Of a stretch of DNA of 64,000 bases, positions 1 through 8,398 are shown piece after piece. Numbering within the stretch: position 1 is the stretch's first letter; every line of letters begins with the position of its first letter. Source of the DNA: Crocinitomicaceae bacterium (GTDB lineage: Bacteria; Bacteroidota; Bacteroidia; Flavobacteriales_D; Crocinitomicaceae); assembly GCA_020635955.1 (NCBI GenBank), contig JACJYW010000003.1:434001-498000 (forward strand), given 5' to 3'. The translations under genes were made by a program, and so were the position numbers. The notes below the pieces were generated by a model, which had not been told where the DNA came from, searched no databases, and was given only the letters and a program-made list of their open reading frames with translations.

Positions 1-347
1 TTGTATATATAATAAGGTCCATAAGGAGTATCACAAGTACCTTCTTGCGAATCATTCTTTTCAACCTCAACACTGAAATGATTCTCACCTTCTTCTACAT
101 GCTTTGTAACTTGTTTATCGTTATACCAAATAACCTGATCCCATTCAACTTTTACTTTTGAATTGGTTGTGTTAACCACTTTAATAATAACCGCCTTTTG
201 AGCAGGTATATTCTTTGCATAACAATCTGATTCTTTAGTGTAAATCTCTACACCATCTACAGTAGAATAAAGTTCCCAATCTGTACCTTGCGCAACAGCA
301 GCAGTGGTAAGGGAGAAAGCAAATAATAATCCAAGAAAACTTTTCAT
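1..347 (-). CDS. secreted protein of unknown function, 3' end cut by window edge
   Basis: An open frame runs from an ATG at 347 leftwards off the window without a stop, giving about 115 residues. The first 20 residues form a typical signal peptide (MKSFLGLLFAF... ending AVAQ), so the mature protein should be exported. The visible mature part is short, polar and contains the segment WELYSTVDGVEIYTKESDC. I do not recognise a family. No TAnnTTTG box is evident just upstream. The 283 bp between this gene and the PorP gene hold only a weak hairpin (581-606). Confidence 0.75.
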   Translation of the reverse strand, partial: MKSFLGLLFAFSLTTAAVAQGTDWELYSTVDGVEIYTKESDCYAKNIPAQKAVIIKVVNTTNSKVKVEWDQVIWYNDKQVTKHVEEGENHFSVEVEKNDSQEGTCDTPYGPYYIY

Positions 348-630
348 AATTGTGAGGTTGTTTAGTATAGTGACGCTATGCAAGCCTAACGGTTGTCTAT
401 CAATTCAATTATTTTTTTAGTTATGTAATATTTTAATAGCCAAAGCCCTGTAAAATTAAACGATTTAGTATAACTACGCATGAATTCAAATTTTGTTTAT
501 TAACAATTACAAATCCAGCTGTTATACAATTAACACATGTGTTTTCTAACTTGATCTTTATTAAAGCTCTAGATACAATGGCTGTTTTCAATTTTATGAA
601 AATAGCTGTCTATATGCTAATAAATTAGTG

Positions 631-2031
631 TTACTGACGATTATAGTATAAGATCCAGGTTTCTTCGTCAGGAAGTTGATTTGCTTTGTATGAAGCATAA
701 GCCAATCCTTCACCTTTGGTATTAGAATAGAATAACATCACATAATAGAGGTCATTCCTTTTATTCTTAATTATTCTTGCACTAGGGAATTTAGACTTAA
801 CTTTTCTCACGAGAGCATCAGCATTTTTCTTCTCTGCGAATGCTCCTCCAATAACATAATAACCGTTAGGAGTATCGCTTCCGTTCAACTCAATGAAATA
901 GTCACCTGAATTCGATTTAAAATCTTCTCCTTTGTTTTCAATAGTATCCTGAACAACAACATCTTTTGGCCAATTAGCCAATAATGAATCTATGATCCTT
1001 TGTTTTTCTTCAATAGTAAGCTCCTGATCATCAATTACATTATTCTTTTGGGTTATCACCTGATTCAAGCTATCTATGACACGTTGATTAGCATACATTA
1101 AGCTGTCATAATTACCAGTGTCCTCCACTTTTTCAATTTTCGTAGGTATCTGATAACGCAATAATATCTCAAAATTCGGAGCAGTATTCAATGTGGCGAT
1201 CTTACTTATTTGATAATCGTAAGCAAGACCAATTTTAAGGTTCTTCACTAGATTGATCCCAACATTGATCCCGATAGCATAATCACTTTTATACATACCG
1301 CCAATCCAGAAATATTTCTCCATTTCAAAAAACAGTCCTGCGTTATATTGAAAAGGCGCACCATCCGTATACATCACTAATGCTTCCGGTCTTAAATTCA
1401 TTTTTATAGAATCACCAAATCTCCATGTGTATCCTGTATTCAATAAATACTGTCTTTCAAGTGTATAAAAAGAAGCTGAGGAATCTCCATATACCAGTTT
1501 TGAACCAAGTACCTGAGGAACTGATACTCCCAATCTAAATCCTGCAACATCAAAATTCAAACCTACGTTCATATCGAACATAGATCTACGTGCTTTTCCA
1601 CTACCTGCTAAATATGGATCTGAAGGATTAGTAACTGTTACCGTACTGAGGTCTATTCTATTATCAACAACACCTACACCCGCACCTGCTCTTAATGAAG
1701 CTCTTTCTCCTAATTTAATACGGTATGAATACAACAAGTGGGCCTTCAACTTACTCGTGATGCCCACATAATCATTATAAAGATTTATTCCTAACCCGTG
1801 CTTATCCCGCAGAAGAAATCCGGCAGAAAGATAATTGGTTATAAAACCATCTCCATAGTTTCCCCATTTTTGATTTCGAACCAATACAATATTCACCCCG
1901 TCCTCAAAACCAACATAAGATGGATTGTAGACCCGAGGGGCAATGTGAAACTGATTGTACATTGGTATCTGCTGTGCCCAAGAACTTGCAGAAATCACCA
2001 ATAATAAGGTTACTAAAAGGTTTTTAATCAT
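631..2031 (-). CDS. PorP/SprF family T9SS-associated outer-membrane protein with coiled coil and SPOR-like C-terminus
   Basis: 466 residues. A signal peptide ending in SSWAQ is followed by the PorP/SprF hallmark QQIPMYNQFHIAPRVYNPSYVG and a beta-barrel-type domain to about residue 300. PorP/SprF proteins sit in the outer membrane and anchor or help secrete a partner cargo protein of the type IX secretion system. Residues of about 308-345 look like a short coiled coil (repeated I-D-S-L heptads). The last 80 residues (GYYVIGGAFAEKKNADALVRK and following) resemble a SPOR peptidoglycan-binding domain. Its start overlaps the end of the upstream type B cargo gene by 8 nt, the usual cargo-PorP operon arrangement. 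The family call is firm; the SPOR call is by eye. Confidence 0.88.
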   Translation of the reverse strand: MIKNLLVTLLLVISASSWAQQIPMYNQFHIAPRVYNPSYVGFEDGVNIVLVRNQKWGNYGDGFITNYLSAGFLLRDKHGLGINLYNDYVGITSKLKAHLLYSYRIKLGERASLRAGAGVGVVDNRIDLSTVTVTNPSDPYLAGSGKARRSMFDMNVGLNFDVAGFRLGVSVPQVLGSKLVYGDSSASFYTLERQYLLNTGYTWRFGDSIKMNLRPEALVMYTDGAPFQYNAGLFFEMEKYFWIGGMYKSDYAIGINVGINLVKNLKIGLAYDYQISKIATLNTAPNFEILLRYQIPTKIEKVEDTGNYDSLMYANQRVIDSLNQVITQKNNVIDDQELTIEEKQRIIDSLLANWPKDVVVQDTIENKGEDFKSNSGDYFIELNGSDTPNGYYVIGGAFAEKKNADALVRKVKSKFPSARIIKNKRNDLYYVMLFYSNTKGEGLAYASYKANQLPDEETWILYYNRQ

Positions 2032-3748
2032 TTCCGGCTATTGTTACTACACCTTGAAATGGAGGCAAATATAACGGGTCGGTTTCAGGTATTTTGAGGT
2101 CTAAGATATAAAAATAAGTTCCATCTGGTAATTGTTTACCATTATAATCTCCTCCCCAATCATTATTATAGTTAATTGGTCCAAAGACAATTTGACCATA
2201 AATATTGAATACAGTTACTTCATTATCAGGAAATCCATCTAGATTTCTAATTTCCCAATTATCATTATAACCATCTCCATTCGGTGTGAATAAATTTGGA
2301 ATTTGAAGCAACGATAAATCTGGTTCTACTTTAATATTTACTCTAGCCGTATCAGCACAACCATCCAAATCGGTAATTTGAACAAAATAAGTTAAGTCAA
2401 ATTCCGGCGCCACAGTAGGAGTAGCTGAAGTTGGATCATCCATAAAATCATCAGGCCACCAGTAGAATCCAGTTGCTCCATTTGCGGATGCAAATAATTG
2501 GATCTCATCTCCTTCAGTAATTGTTGTGTCGGCAGATGCTTGAATATTCACCGGTTTAATAGTAATAGCGTGAGGAGCAGTAAACACAGTAGGACAATTT
2601 GCATACTGGATCTCAGCCGCAAACCATGTTGATGCTGTTAAATTTGCAAAACTGTAAATTGAATCTCCAATTCCTTGTAAAGATTGATTCCAGGTAGCCC
2701 CACTATCTACAGAATACCACCATAGAACTACATCTCCATAGTTACCAGAACTTATAATCTGACCATTATTATCCCAGTTACAGGCAAGTGTCGTACCTGA
2801 TAATGTACCAGCCTGAGTCCCCTGGATATAAGTCAAATTAAGAATATTAGAAGTATCAACCGGACAAACGCCATTAACAGCAGATACCATTACCTGAACA
2901 TCTCCTGTAAAATTGGCATATGAAATGGTGTCATAAGGATGCCCTTGATTTTGCCAGGTTGTTCCACCATCAAAAGAATACATCCAATCTACGATCTGAC
3001 TTGTAAAACCATTAGTCTCAATAACTCCCGCATTTCCATTATCACAGATGTCAAAATCGGCTGGCAAGATTCCAGCATAAGAAAGCTGATCAAGTGCAAT
3101 ATGATGCTCATCTGTTGTATCATTTGGACAATATCCCCACTGAGACTCAACGATCACCTGAACATCTACGGCATTTGTAATATTGCTGAACCCTAGAAAA
3201 TCATTTCCGGTCAAAATGCTACCCCAAGAAACACCTCCATCAGTTGAAGTTTCCCAAGAATGAACATTTCCAACGTAATTAATAAGATCTAAAGTATCTT
3301 GATTATTTCCAAAACAAACAGTATCCGGCCCCGTTACCTCACCAACTACAGGTGCGCAATCTGAAATAATTGTAACGTTGATCGTATCATTCGTATGAAC
3401 AGGATCTAATGAGTTCCATACCCAAATCTTAAGATTATGCTCCTGACAAGCTGATAGGTCGGCTAGATTAGGAAACTGATAACTAAAAGAACCATATGCA
3501 CCCAAACCATTAATGTTAACGGTTTGTGTCACTGGAGGTCCCCAGTTTAAAGAATATCCCATTTGAACATTACCCGAAAAAGGATAATTGTTCGTATTTA
3601 CCAAATACACCCAAACTGTCTCCGTGCTAGAAAGATAGCATCCGTTGACAGGTGAATTGATGGCGGGGTTGATCGTAAAGTTATTTTGAGCATTTGCTAC
3701 AAATGACAAAACAACGAAAGAGACTAATGAGGCGATTTTTTTGTACAT
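2024..3748 (-). CDS. T9SS type B (gliding-motility-associated CHU_C) cargo protein
   Basis: 574 residues with a signal peptide ending VANAQ. The middle consists of Ig-like/PKD-like beta modules, several starting with repeated forms of 'W..S.DGG..W', typical of large Bacteroidota surface proteins. The C-terminal ~90 residues carry the type B sorting signature (IPNLFTPNGDGYNDNWEI, then VFNIYGQIVF, W.G.YNG..LPDGTYFY), so the protein should cross the outer membrane through the T9SS and be attached at the surface. The co-transcribed PorP/SprF protein downstream is its likely partner. Its ligand is unknown. A two-box promoter lies 23 nt upstream. Confidence 0.9.
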   Translation of the reverse strand: MYKKIASLVSFVVLSFVANAQNNFTINPAINSPVNGCYLSSTETVWVYLVNTNNYPFSGNVQMGYSLNWGPPVTQTVNINGLGAYGSFSYQFPNLADLSACQEHNLKIWVWNSLDPVHTNDTINVTIISDCAPVVGEVTGPDTVCFGNNQDTLDLINYVGNVHSWETSTDGGVSWGSILTGNDFLGFSNITNAVDVQVIVESQWGYCPNDTTDEHHIALDQLSYAGILPADFDICDNGNAGVIETNGFTSQIVDWMYSFDGGTTWQNQGHPYDTISYANFTGDVQVMVSAVNGVCPVDTSNILNLTYIQGTQAGTLSGTTLACNWDNNGQIISSGNYGDVVLWWYSVDSGATWNQSLQGIGDSIYSFANLTASTWFAAEIQYANCPTVFTAPHAITIKPVNIQASADTTITEGDEIQLFASANGATGFYWWPDDFMDDPTSATPTVAPEFDLTYFVQITDLDGCADTARVNIKVEPDLSLLQIPNLFTPNGDGYNDNWEIRNLDGFPDNEVTVFNIYGQIVFGPINYNNDWGGDYNGKQLPDGTYFYILDLKIPETDPLYLPPFQGVVTIAGND

Positions 3749-3770
3749 AACTCTATAAGTTATAAGGGTC

Positions 3771-3801
3771 CAAATATAAATTTATAATTCCAGATTTCCA
3801 A
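3771..3801 (-). promoter_or_regulatory. Bacteroidota-type promoter for the CHU_C/PorP operon
   Basis: On the minus strand a TTG (3801-3799) is followed after 20 nt by TATATTTG (3778-3771), matching the Bacteroidota -33/-7 consensus TTG-N(17-23)-TAnnTTTG. Transcription would begin about 15 nt before the ATG at 3748. Confidence 0.65.
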
Positions 3802-3910
3802 GGGAAATAGGATTACAACAATATATACGTCAGAAGTTTACAATACGTTGGTTTTATACAGACAATTTTTTAAAGAAAATTAACGGAATATCTGGTCGAA
3901 ATTTTTGGTT

Positions 3911-3918
3911 TATTTTTG
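3911..3918 (+). promoter_or_regulatory. -7 element TATTTTTG of purK, 4 nt before the ATG
   Basis: A perfect TAnnTTTG box ends 4 nt before the ATG at 3923. Since transcription in this phylum starts about 5 nt after the box, the mRNA should begin at or next to the start codon (leaderless). The box also argues against the upstream TTG at 3905 as start. Confidence 0.55.
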
Positions 3919-3922
3919 CGAA

Positions 3923-5068
3923 ATGAATCACAATATAGGATCTCCAAAATTCAAGGTAGGCGTTTTAGGTGGCGGACAATTAGGCAGAATGCTCATCCAG
4001 GAAGCCATCAACTTCAATATTGATATACATATTCTAGACGTTGAAGGATCTCCATGCAGTTTAGTAGCATCACATTTTAAAAATGGAAACATTAAAGATT
4101 TTGAAGATGTTCTGAATTTTGGAAAAGATCTTGACGTTCTAACCATTGAAATTGAAAATGTCAATATTGAAGCGCTTTACGAACTTGAAAAAAGAGGAGT
4201 TAAAGTCTTTCCTCAACCAAAAGTAATCGAATTAATTCAGGATAAAGGGAAACAAAAAGAATTCTATGTTGTTAACAACTTCCCAACTGCACCTTATCTA
4301 TTGGTTAATGACCTAGCTGAAACAGAGTTAAATATCGACTATATCCCATTCGTTCAAAAATTGAGAACAGGTGGATATGACGGAAAAGGAGTCCAAACGA
4401 TCACGAGCATCTCAGACCTTGAAAAAGGCTTTGACGCACCTTGTGTACTAGAAAAATTCGTTGATCTGGAGAAAGAGCTCTCCGTAATAGTTGCAAGAAA
4501 CGAAAATGGAGAAACCATGAGTTTCCCTGTTGTAGAGCAAGAATTCAACAATGAAGCAAATTTGGTTGAATTCCTTTTTTCACCTGCGGATATTTCGAGC
4601 ACGATAGAAGAAACGGCGCAAGAAATTGCTAAAAGCATAATAACAAAATTAGATATGGTAGGCTTGTTGGCTGTTGAGTTCTTTCTATCCAAAACAGGTG
4701 AACTTTTTGTCAATGAGATCGCTCCAAGACCGCATAACAGTGGTCATCAAACAATAGAGGGAAATATAACCTCTCAATTTGAACAACATTTAAGATCAAT
4801 TTGTGGATTACCTTTAGGTTCTACCAGTATTATCAAACCTTCAGTGATGATCAATTTGCTAGGCGCAAAAGGTTATGAAGGAGCTGCCGTATACAAAGGC
4901 ATTCATGACATCCTCAGGATTGATGGTGTTTATCCACATCTATATGGCAAGGAAATGACAAAACCTTTCCGAAAAATGGGTCACATCACAATCGTTCATA
5001 ATAATCTTGATAAAGCAAAGGAAATTGCTCATCTTGTGAAAGAAACCATTCAGGTAATTAGTGAATAA
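3923..5068 (+). CDS. purK: 5-(carboxyamino)imidazole ribonucleotide synthase
   Basis: 381 residues from the ATG at 3923. This ATP-grasp enzyme makes N5-CAIR from AIR, bicarbonate and ATP in de novo purine synthesis. It shows the N-terminal GGGQLGRM loop (residues 16-23), the IEIEN motif, RTGGYDGKGV in the ATP-grasp lid and the conserved EIAPRPHNSGH near residue 270. Length is normal. The product is the substrate of PurE, encoded 1 kb downstream, with an acyltransferase gene between. An in-frame TTG at 3905 lies upstream, but the -7 box overlaps that region, so ATG 3923 is preferred. Confidence 0.95.
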   Translation: MNHNIGSPKFKVGVLGGGQLGRMLIQEAINFNIDIHILDVEGSPCSLVASHFKNGNIKDFEDVLNFGKDLDVLTIEIENVNIEALYELEKRGVKVFPQPKVIELIQDKGKQKEFYVVNNFPTAPYLLVNDLAETELNIDYIPFVQKLRTGGYDGKGVQTITSISDLEKGFDAPCVLEKFVDLEKELSVIVARNENGETMSFPVVEQEFNNEANLVEFLFSPADISSTIEETAQEIAKSIITKLDMVGLLAVEFFLSKTGELFVNEIAPRPHNSGHQTIEGNITSQFEQHLRSICGLPLGSTSIIKPSVMINLLGAKGYEGAAVYKGIHDILRIDGVYPHLYGKEMTKPFRKMGHITIVHNNLDKAKEIAHLVKETIQVISE

Positions 5069-6026
5069 AAGACACCTTAAACAAGTTGAATTCGTTCGGG
5101 CTCTTGCAGCTTTATCTGTTGCAGTATTTCACTTTTCTGCTCATTTCACTTGGAGTGAACAAACAGCCCTTAATTTTACAGTTGGTGCTCAGGGAGTTGA
5201 AGTTTTTTATCTGATATCTGGTTTTATTATTCCTTTCTCACTTTATCACACTTCATATAAACTTAAAAACTATTTTCAGTATATGGCAAAACGTCTGATT
5301 CGTTTGCTACCGCCGTATATTACCACTATAGTACTCATACAGATCATAAGCATTTTTCTTTGCACTTATCTTTGGGGATGTATACATGACATCAATTTCA
5401 GACAAATTGCAATTAATGTCTTTTTTCTGGCGGACCTGTTTCCAAATTATGATTGGATCAATCCAATTTTTGCCACTTTAAAGGTTGAACTTCAATTCTA
5501 CATTCTAATTGGGATCTTATTTGTTTTTTACAAAAAATGGAGTTTCACTTTCCCTTTGTTCTCAGCTTTGTTAATAGTACTAGGAATTTTAACCCGTGAT
5601 ATGGATACAGTACTGATCAATTCTCCATATTTCATACTTGGAACAGCTTTATTTTTTATCAAAGAAGAAGGATGGAAATGGGAGTATACCATTACAGTAG
5701 CTATGGCATTTGCCATTCTTTTATCTGATTATTATTGGATGGATCTTGGAGCTGCAGCAATAGGTTTTGGTCTTCTTTATTTTCTACCCGATAATTTTAA
5801 AGCCCTTAATCTCACGGGTAAAATTTCTTATTCCTATTATCTGGTACATGGATTATCCGGTGGTTGGTTTTTGTTTTTTACAGAAAAGTCAGACTTTGCC
5901 ATAGCGCATCCTTTAATTATGATCATTGCTGCCCTTCTAGTGAGCTGGGTAACTGCCTTTGTAATGTATTGGGTTGTTGAACGATTCTCATTGAAGTTCT
6001 CTAAAAGGATACGATATGCCAAATAG
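5061..6026 (+). CDS. acyltransferase family 3 membrane protein (OafA/YrhL-like)
   Basis: 321 residues with a GTG start overlapping the last 8 nt of purK, so translation is probably coupled. The N-terminal motif RALAALSVAVFHFSAH is the classic acyltransferase-3 signature with the functional His at the end of the first helix; roughly ten hydrophobic segments follow. Members transfer acyl groups to surface sugars or other envelope molecules from the inner membrane. The acceptor cannot be told from the sequence. Its place between purK and purE probably reflects shared transcription, not a purine role. Confidence 0.85.
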   Translation: MNKRHLKQVEFVRALAALSVAVFHFSAHFTWSEQTALNFTVGAQGVEVFYLISGFIIPFSLYHTSYKLKNYFQYMAKRLIRLLPPYITTIVLIQIISIFLCTYLWGCIHDINFRQIAINVFFLADLFPNYDWINPIFATLKVELQFYILIGILFVFYKKWSFTFPLFSALLIVLGILTRDMDTVLINSPYFILGTALFFIKEEGWKWEYTITVAMAFAILLSDYYWMDLGAAAIGFGLLYFLPDNFKALNLTGKISYSYYLVHGLSGGWFLFFTEKSDFAIAHPLIMIIAALLVSWVTAFVMYWVVERFSLKFSKRIRYAK

Positions 6027-6037
6027 AAATATTCGGG

Positions 6038-6045
6038 TATCTTTG
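6038..6045 (+). promoter_or_regulatory. -7 element TATCTTTG of purE
   Basis: TAnnTTTG match 13 nt before the purE ATG, inside the short gap after the acyltransferase gene. No clear -33 TTG at the expected distance. Confidence 0.5.
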
Positions 6046-6058
6046 CAAAAAGTTCACT

Positions 6059-6544
6059 ATGGCACAGGTAGGAATCATAATGGGTAGCAAATCTGATCTT
6101 CCGATCATGAAAGAAGCTGCAGATGTACTAACTGAATTAGGCGTTGATTTTGAGATCAATGTGGTTTCCGCTCACAGGACACCTGAAAGAATGTTCGAAT
6201 ATGCTAAAACAGCTGCAGAAAGAGGGATCAAGGTTATCATAGCTGGTGCAGGCGGAGCTGCTCATCTCCCTGGAATGACAGCATCTTTAACTGCCCTTCC
6301 GGTTATTGGTGTCCCTATTAAATCAAGTAATTCTATTGATGGTTGGGATTCTGTTTTAAGCATACTGCAAATGCCAGGAGGTATTCCTGTTGCAACTGTT
6401 GCGCTAAATGGTGCAAAAAATGCAGGAATTTTAGCAGCTAGTATATTAGGTGCATCTAACACCGAGATCTACCATAAACTCGTTTCTTATAAAGAAGGAT
6501 TAAAAGAAAAGGTTTTAGAATCTGCAAAGGATCTTTCTAAATAA
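6059..6544 (+). CDS. purE: N5-carboxyaminoimidazole ribonucleotide mutase
   Basis: 161 residues, the usual size for class I PurE. The enzyme moves the carboxyl group of N5-CAIR to C4 to give CAIR, the step after PurK. Visible signatures are GSKSDLPIMK at the N-terminus, the catalytic SAHRTPERM near residue 40, and AGAGGAAHLPGM near residue 73. It has its own -7 box although it lies just 32 nt after the acyltransferase gene, so it may be transcribed both with purK and alone. Confidence 0.96.
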   Translation: MAQVGIIMGSKSDLPIMKEAADVLTELGVDFEINVVSAHRTPERMFEYAKTAAERGIKVIIAGAGGAAHLPGMTASLTALPVIGVPIKSSNSIDGWDSVLSILQMPGGIPVATVALNGAKNAGILAASILGASNTEIYHKLVSYKEGLKEKVLESAKDLSK

Positions 6545-6623
6545 CTAAATCATAAAAAATTGTTAAACACGAAATTAAATGCACGTAATTAAATGTTTAG
6601 CCGTTAATTGTTCTTACAGTAAA

Positions 6624-6631
6624 TAAATTTG
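6624..6631 (+). promoter_or_regulatory. -7 element TAAATTTG, 4 nt before the YceI ATG
   Basis: Perfect TAnnTTTG ending 4 nt before ATG 6636; predicts an mRNA starting at or beside the start codon. It would drive the YceI-MarR pair. Confidence 0.5.
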
Positions 6632-6635
6632 AATT

Positions 6636-7160
6636 ATGAAAAATATCTTGATCCTATCCCTTTTCCTTGCTTCAACATTCGGTTTTACACAGGAAATAAA
6701 AACCAACGAAGCTCACATCACATTCTTTTCAGAGAAAGAATCCATTAAAGCAGAGAACTCAGAAGTTGAAAGCACGCTTGACGTATCCAATGGAACTTTA
6801 ACATTTATGGTAGCCATTGAAAAGTTCATCTTCCCAAATGGAATGATGCAAAAACACTTTAATCAGGAGGGAGTAATGAACTCCGTTTCATTTCCAAAAG
6901 CAAATTTTGAAGGAACAATCACAAATAATGATCAAATTGACTATACCACGGATGGAGAATATCCTGTTGAAGTGAAAGGTAAAATGAGCATTAAAGGTGT
7001 TTCTAAAGAAATATTGGTGAAAGGCAATATCGTGATCAAAAATGGTCAGATCTCTGCTCAGTCTGTTTTCAGTTTAGATAGATTTGAATATGGCGTGGAT
7101 ACGAAAAAAGAATCCGTTTCTCAAATTCTAGAGATCACAGTAAAAGCAGACTACAAATAA
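6636..7160 (+). CDS. YceI family periplasmic protein
   Basis: 174 residues with a signal peptide ending FGFTQ. The mature part fits the YceI lipocalin-like beta-barrel, which binds polyisoprenoid or other amphiphilic lipids. Typical features are the F..G.I.F..P........F...GM...H and later MSIKGVSKE segments. It lies 12 nt upstream of a MarR regulator, so the two are probably one transcript. The true ligand is unknown. Confidence 0.82.
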   Translation: MKNILILSLFLASTFGFTQEIKTNEAHITFFSEKESIKAENSEVESTLDVSNGTLTFMVAIEKFIFPNGMMQKHFNQEGVMNSVSFPKANFEGTITNNDQIDYTTDGEYPVEVKGKMSIKGVSKEILVKGNIVIKNGQISAQSVFSLDRFEYGVDTKKESVSQILEITVKADYK

Positions 7161-7172
7161 GTGTAATAGTTT

Positions 7173-7634
7173 ATGAAGATCGAAGACGAACTCAAATCAA
7201 AATTCAGTAGCGAATACCATAAATTGCTGGTCAATATTCATTTAACGTCAAGCAGGCTTGGAGAACGCATGGAGTCTGAAATGAAAAAACATGACCTAAC
7301 CGCTACTCAATACAATGTGCTTCGAATTCTTCGTGGACAGCATAAACGCCCTGCTAGTATAGGTTTAATTAAAGATCGAATGATCGAACGCAATTCTGAC
7401 GTGAGCCGTATCATAGATCGTTTAGTTAAAAAGGAACTAATTGAGCGTACAGAAAACCAAACCGACAGACGACAAAAAGATGTTGTAATTTCTGACAAAG
7501 GCCTGAAAGTACTTGCCGCCATTGACAACCTGGAAAATAGGATCATGGACCAATTGGGGCATTTATCTGAACAAGAAGTGGATACTTTGAATAATTTACT
7601 TGATAAAGCGCGTTCTAAAGATGATTATCTTTAA
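7173..7634 (+). CDS. MarR family transcriptional regulator
   Basis: 153 residues, typical for MarR. The winged helix-turn-helix covers roughly residues 45-115 (LTATQYNVLRILRGQ, then SDVSRIIDRLVKKELIERTENQTDRRQKDV, including the DxRxxxV wing). MarR dimers usually repress neighbouring genes and are released by small ligands or oxidation. This copy has no cysteine, so a thiol switch of the OhrR kind is unlikely. Targets are probably the adjacent YceI and DUF3817 genes, by position only. Confidence 0.9.
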   Translation: MKIEDELKSKFSSEYHKLLVNIHLTSSRLGERMESEMKKHDLTATQYNVLRILRGQHKRPASIGLIKDRMIERNSDVSRIIDRLVKKELIERTENQTDRRQKDVVISDKGLKVLAAIDNLENRIMDQLGHLSEQEVDTLNNLLDKARSKDDYL

Positions 7635-7691
7635 AATGTACTTTACATTAATAAAATATTTTGGTAAATTAGTTCAAACAACAACCTTAAC

Positions 7692-7982
7692 ATGTTGAAA
7701 ACCAACCTTGGACTATTAAGGATCATTGGCTTATTGGAAGGTGTTTCTTACTTGCTTTTGTTAGGAATAGCAATGCCACTTAAGTACGGAGCCAATTTTT
7801 CTGAACCTATCTATCCAACAGGATTAGCGCACGGGCTGCTTTTCTCACTTTATATTTTCTTCGTTATACTTGTGACCTTTCAGCTCAAATGGAAGTTCAA
7901 TACTTTCGCTTTGGCTTTATTAGCGTCACTTGTACCGTTCGGAACTTTTATCGCCGATAAAAGAATCTTTAGGAAAGCCTAG
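7692..7982 (+). CDS. DUF3817 small integral membrane protein
   Basis: 96 residues with three hydrophobic segments and the DUF3817 pattern LLRIIGLLEGVSYLLLL..AMPLKY, then the HGLLF...Y region and PFGTFIADKR near the end. Function is unknown; the family often sits beside MarR regulators. Its stop codon shares the palindrome CTAG (7979-7982) with the stop of the convergent aroQ gene, leaving no space for a terminator. Confidence 0.82.
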   Translation: MLKTNLGLLRIIGLLEGVSYLLLLGIAMPLKYGANFSEPIYPTGLAHGLLFSLYIFFVILVTFQLKWKFNTFALALLASLVPFGTFIADKRIFRKA

Positions 7983-8398
7983 ATCAGAAAAGATTGAATT
8001 GCCAATTGGTATCCCTTGAGACCAAAACCAAATACGCAACCTGCACACACAGGCGCAATCATTGACTCATGTCTGAATGGTTCTCTAGAGAGAATGTTGG
8101 ATATGTGAACTTCAACAACAGGCACCTTTATTGCATCTATCGCATCCCTAATTGCCACTGAAGTGTGCGTGTATCCTCCGGCATTTAGTACTATACCCTG
8201 ATGATCTGATGACTGCAATCTATTAATGATCTCCCCTTCCACGTTGGATTGAAAATACTCCAACTCCAGCTGACTAAACTCTGCTTTGAGTTCCACAAAA
8301 TAGTCTTCAAAACTTTTGTTACCGTAGACTTCTGGATCCCTTTTTCCGAGTAAATTTAAATTCGGACCATTAATAATCAATATTCGCATTGCATTCAT
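7979..8398 (-). CDS. aroQ: type II 3-dehydroquinate dehydratase
   Basis: 139 residues. Catalyses 3-dehydroquinate to 3-dehydroshikimate in the shikimate pathway. All type II signatures are present: INGPNLNLLGKRDPEVYG (with the active-site Tyr), QSNVEGEIIN, LNAGGYTHTSVAIRDA, VEVHISN and REPFRHES. Two ATGs are possible, 8398 and 8389; the second gives the usual MRILIINGP start, the first fits a nearby -7 box. The 5' end overlaps the divergent xerD start by up to 10 nt, so the two genes share their 5' region. Confidence 0.95.
   Translation of the reverse strand: MNAMRILIINGPNLNLLGKRDPEVYGNKSFEDYFVELKAEFSQLELEYFQSNVEGEIINRLQSSDHQGIVLNAGGYTHTSVAIRDAIDAIKVPVVEVHISNILSREPFRHESMIAPVCAGCVFGFGLKGYQLAIQSFLI

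Noticed and set aside
581..606. Hairpin GCTGTTTTCA / TGAAAATAGC after the PorP gene
   Set aside because: One G-T pair and no T-tract on either strand; too weak to call a terminator.
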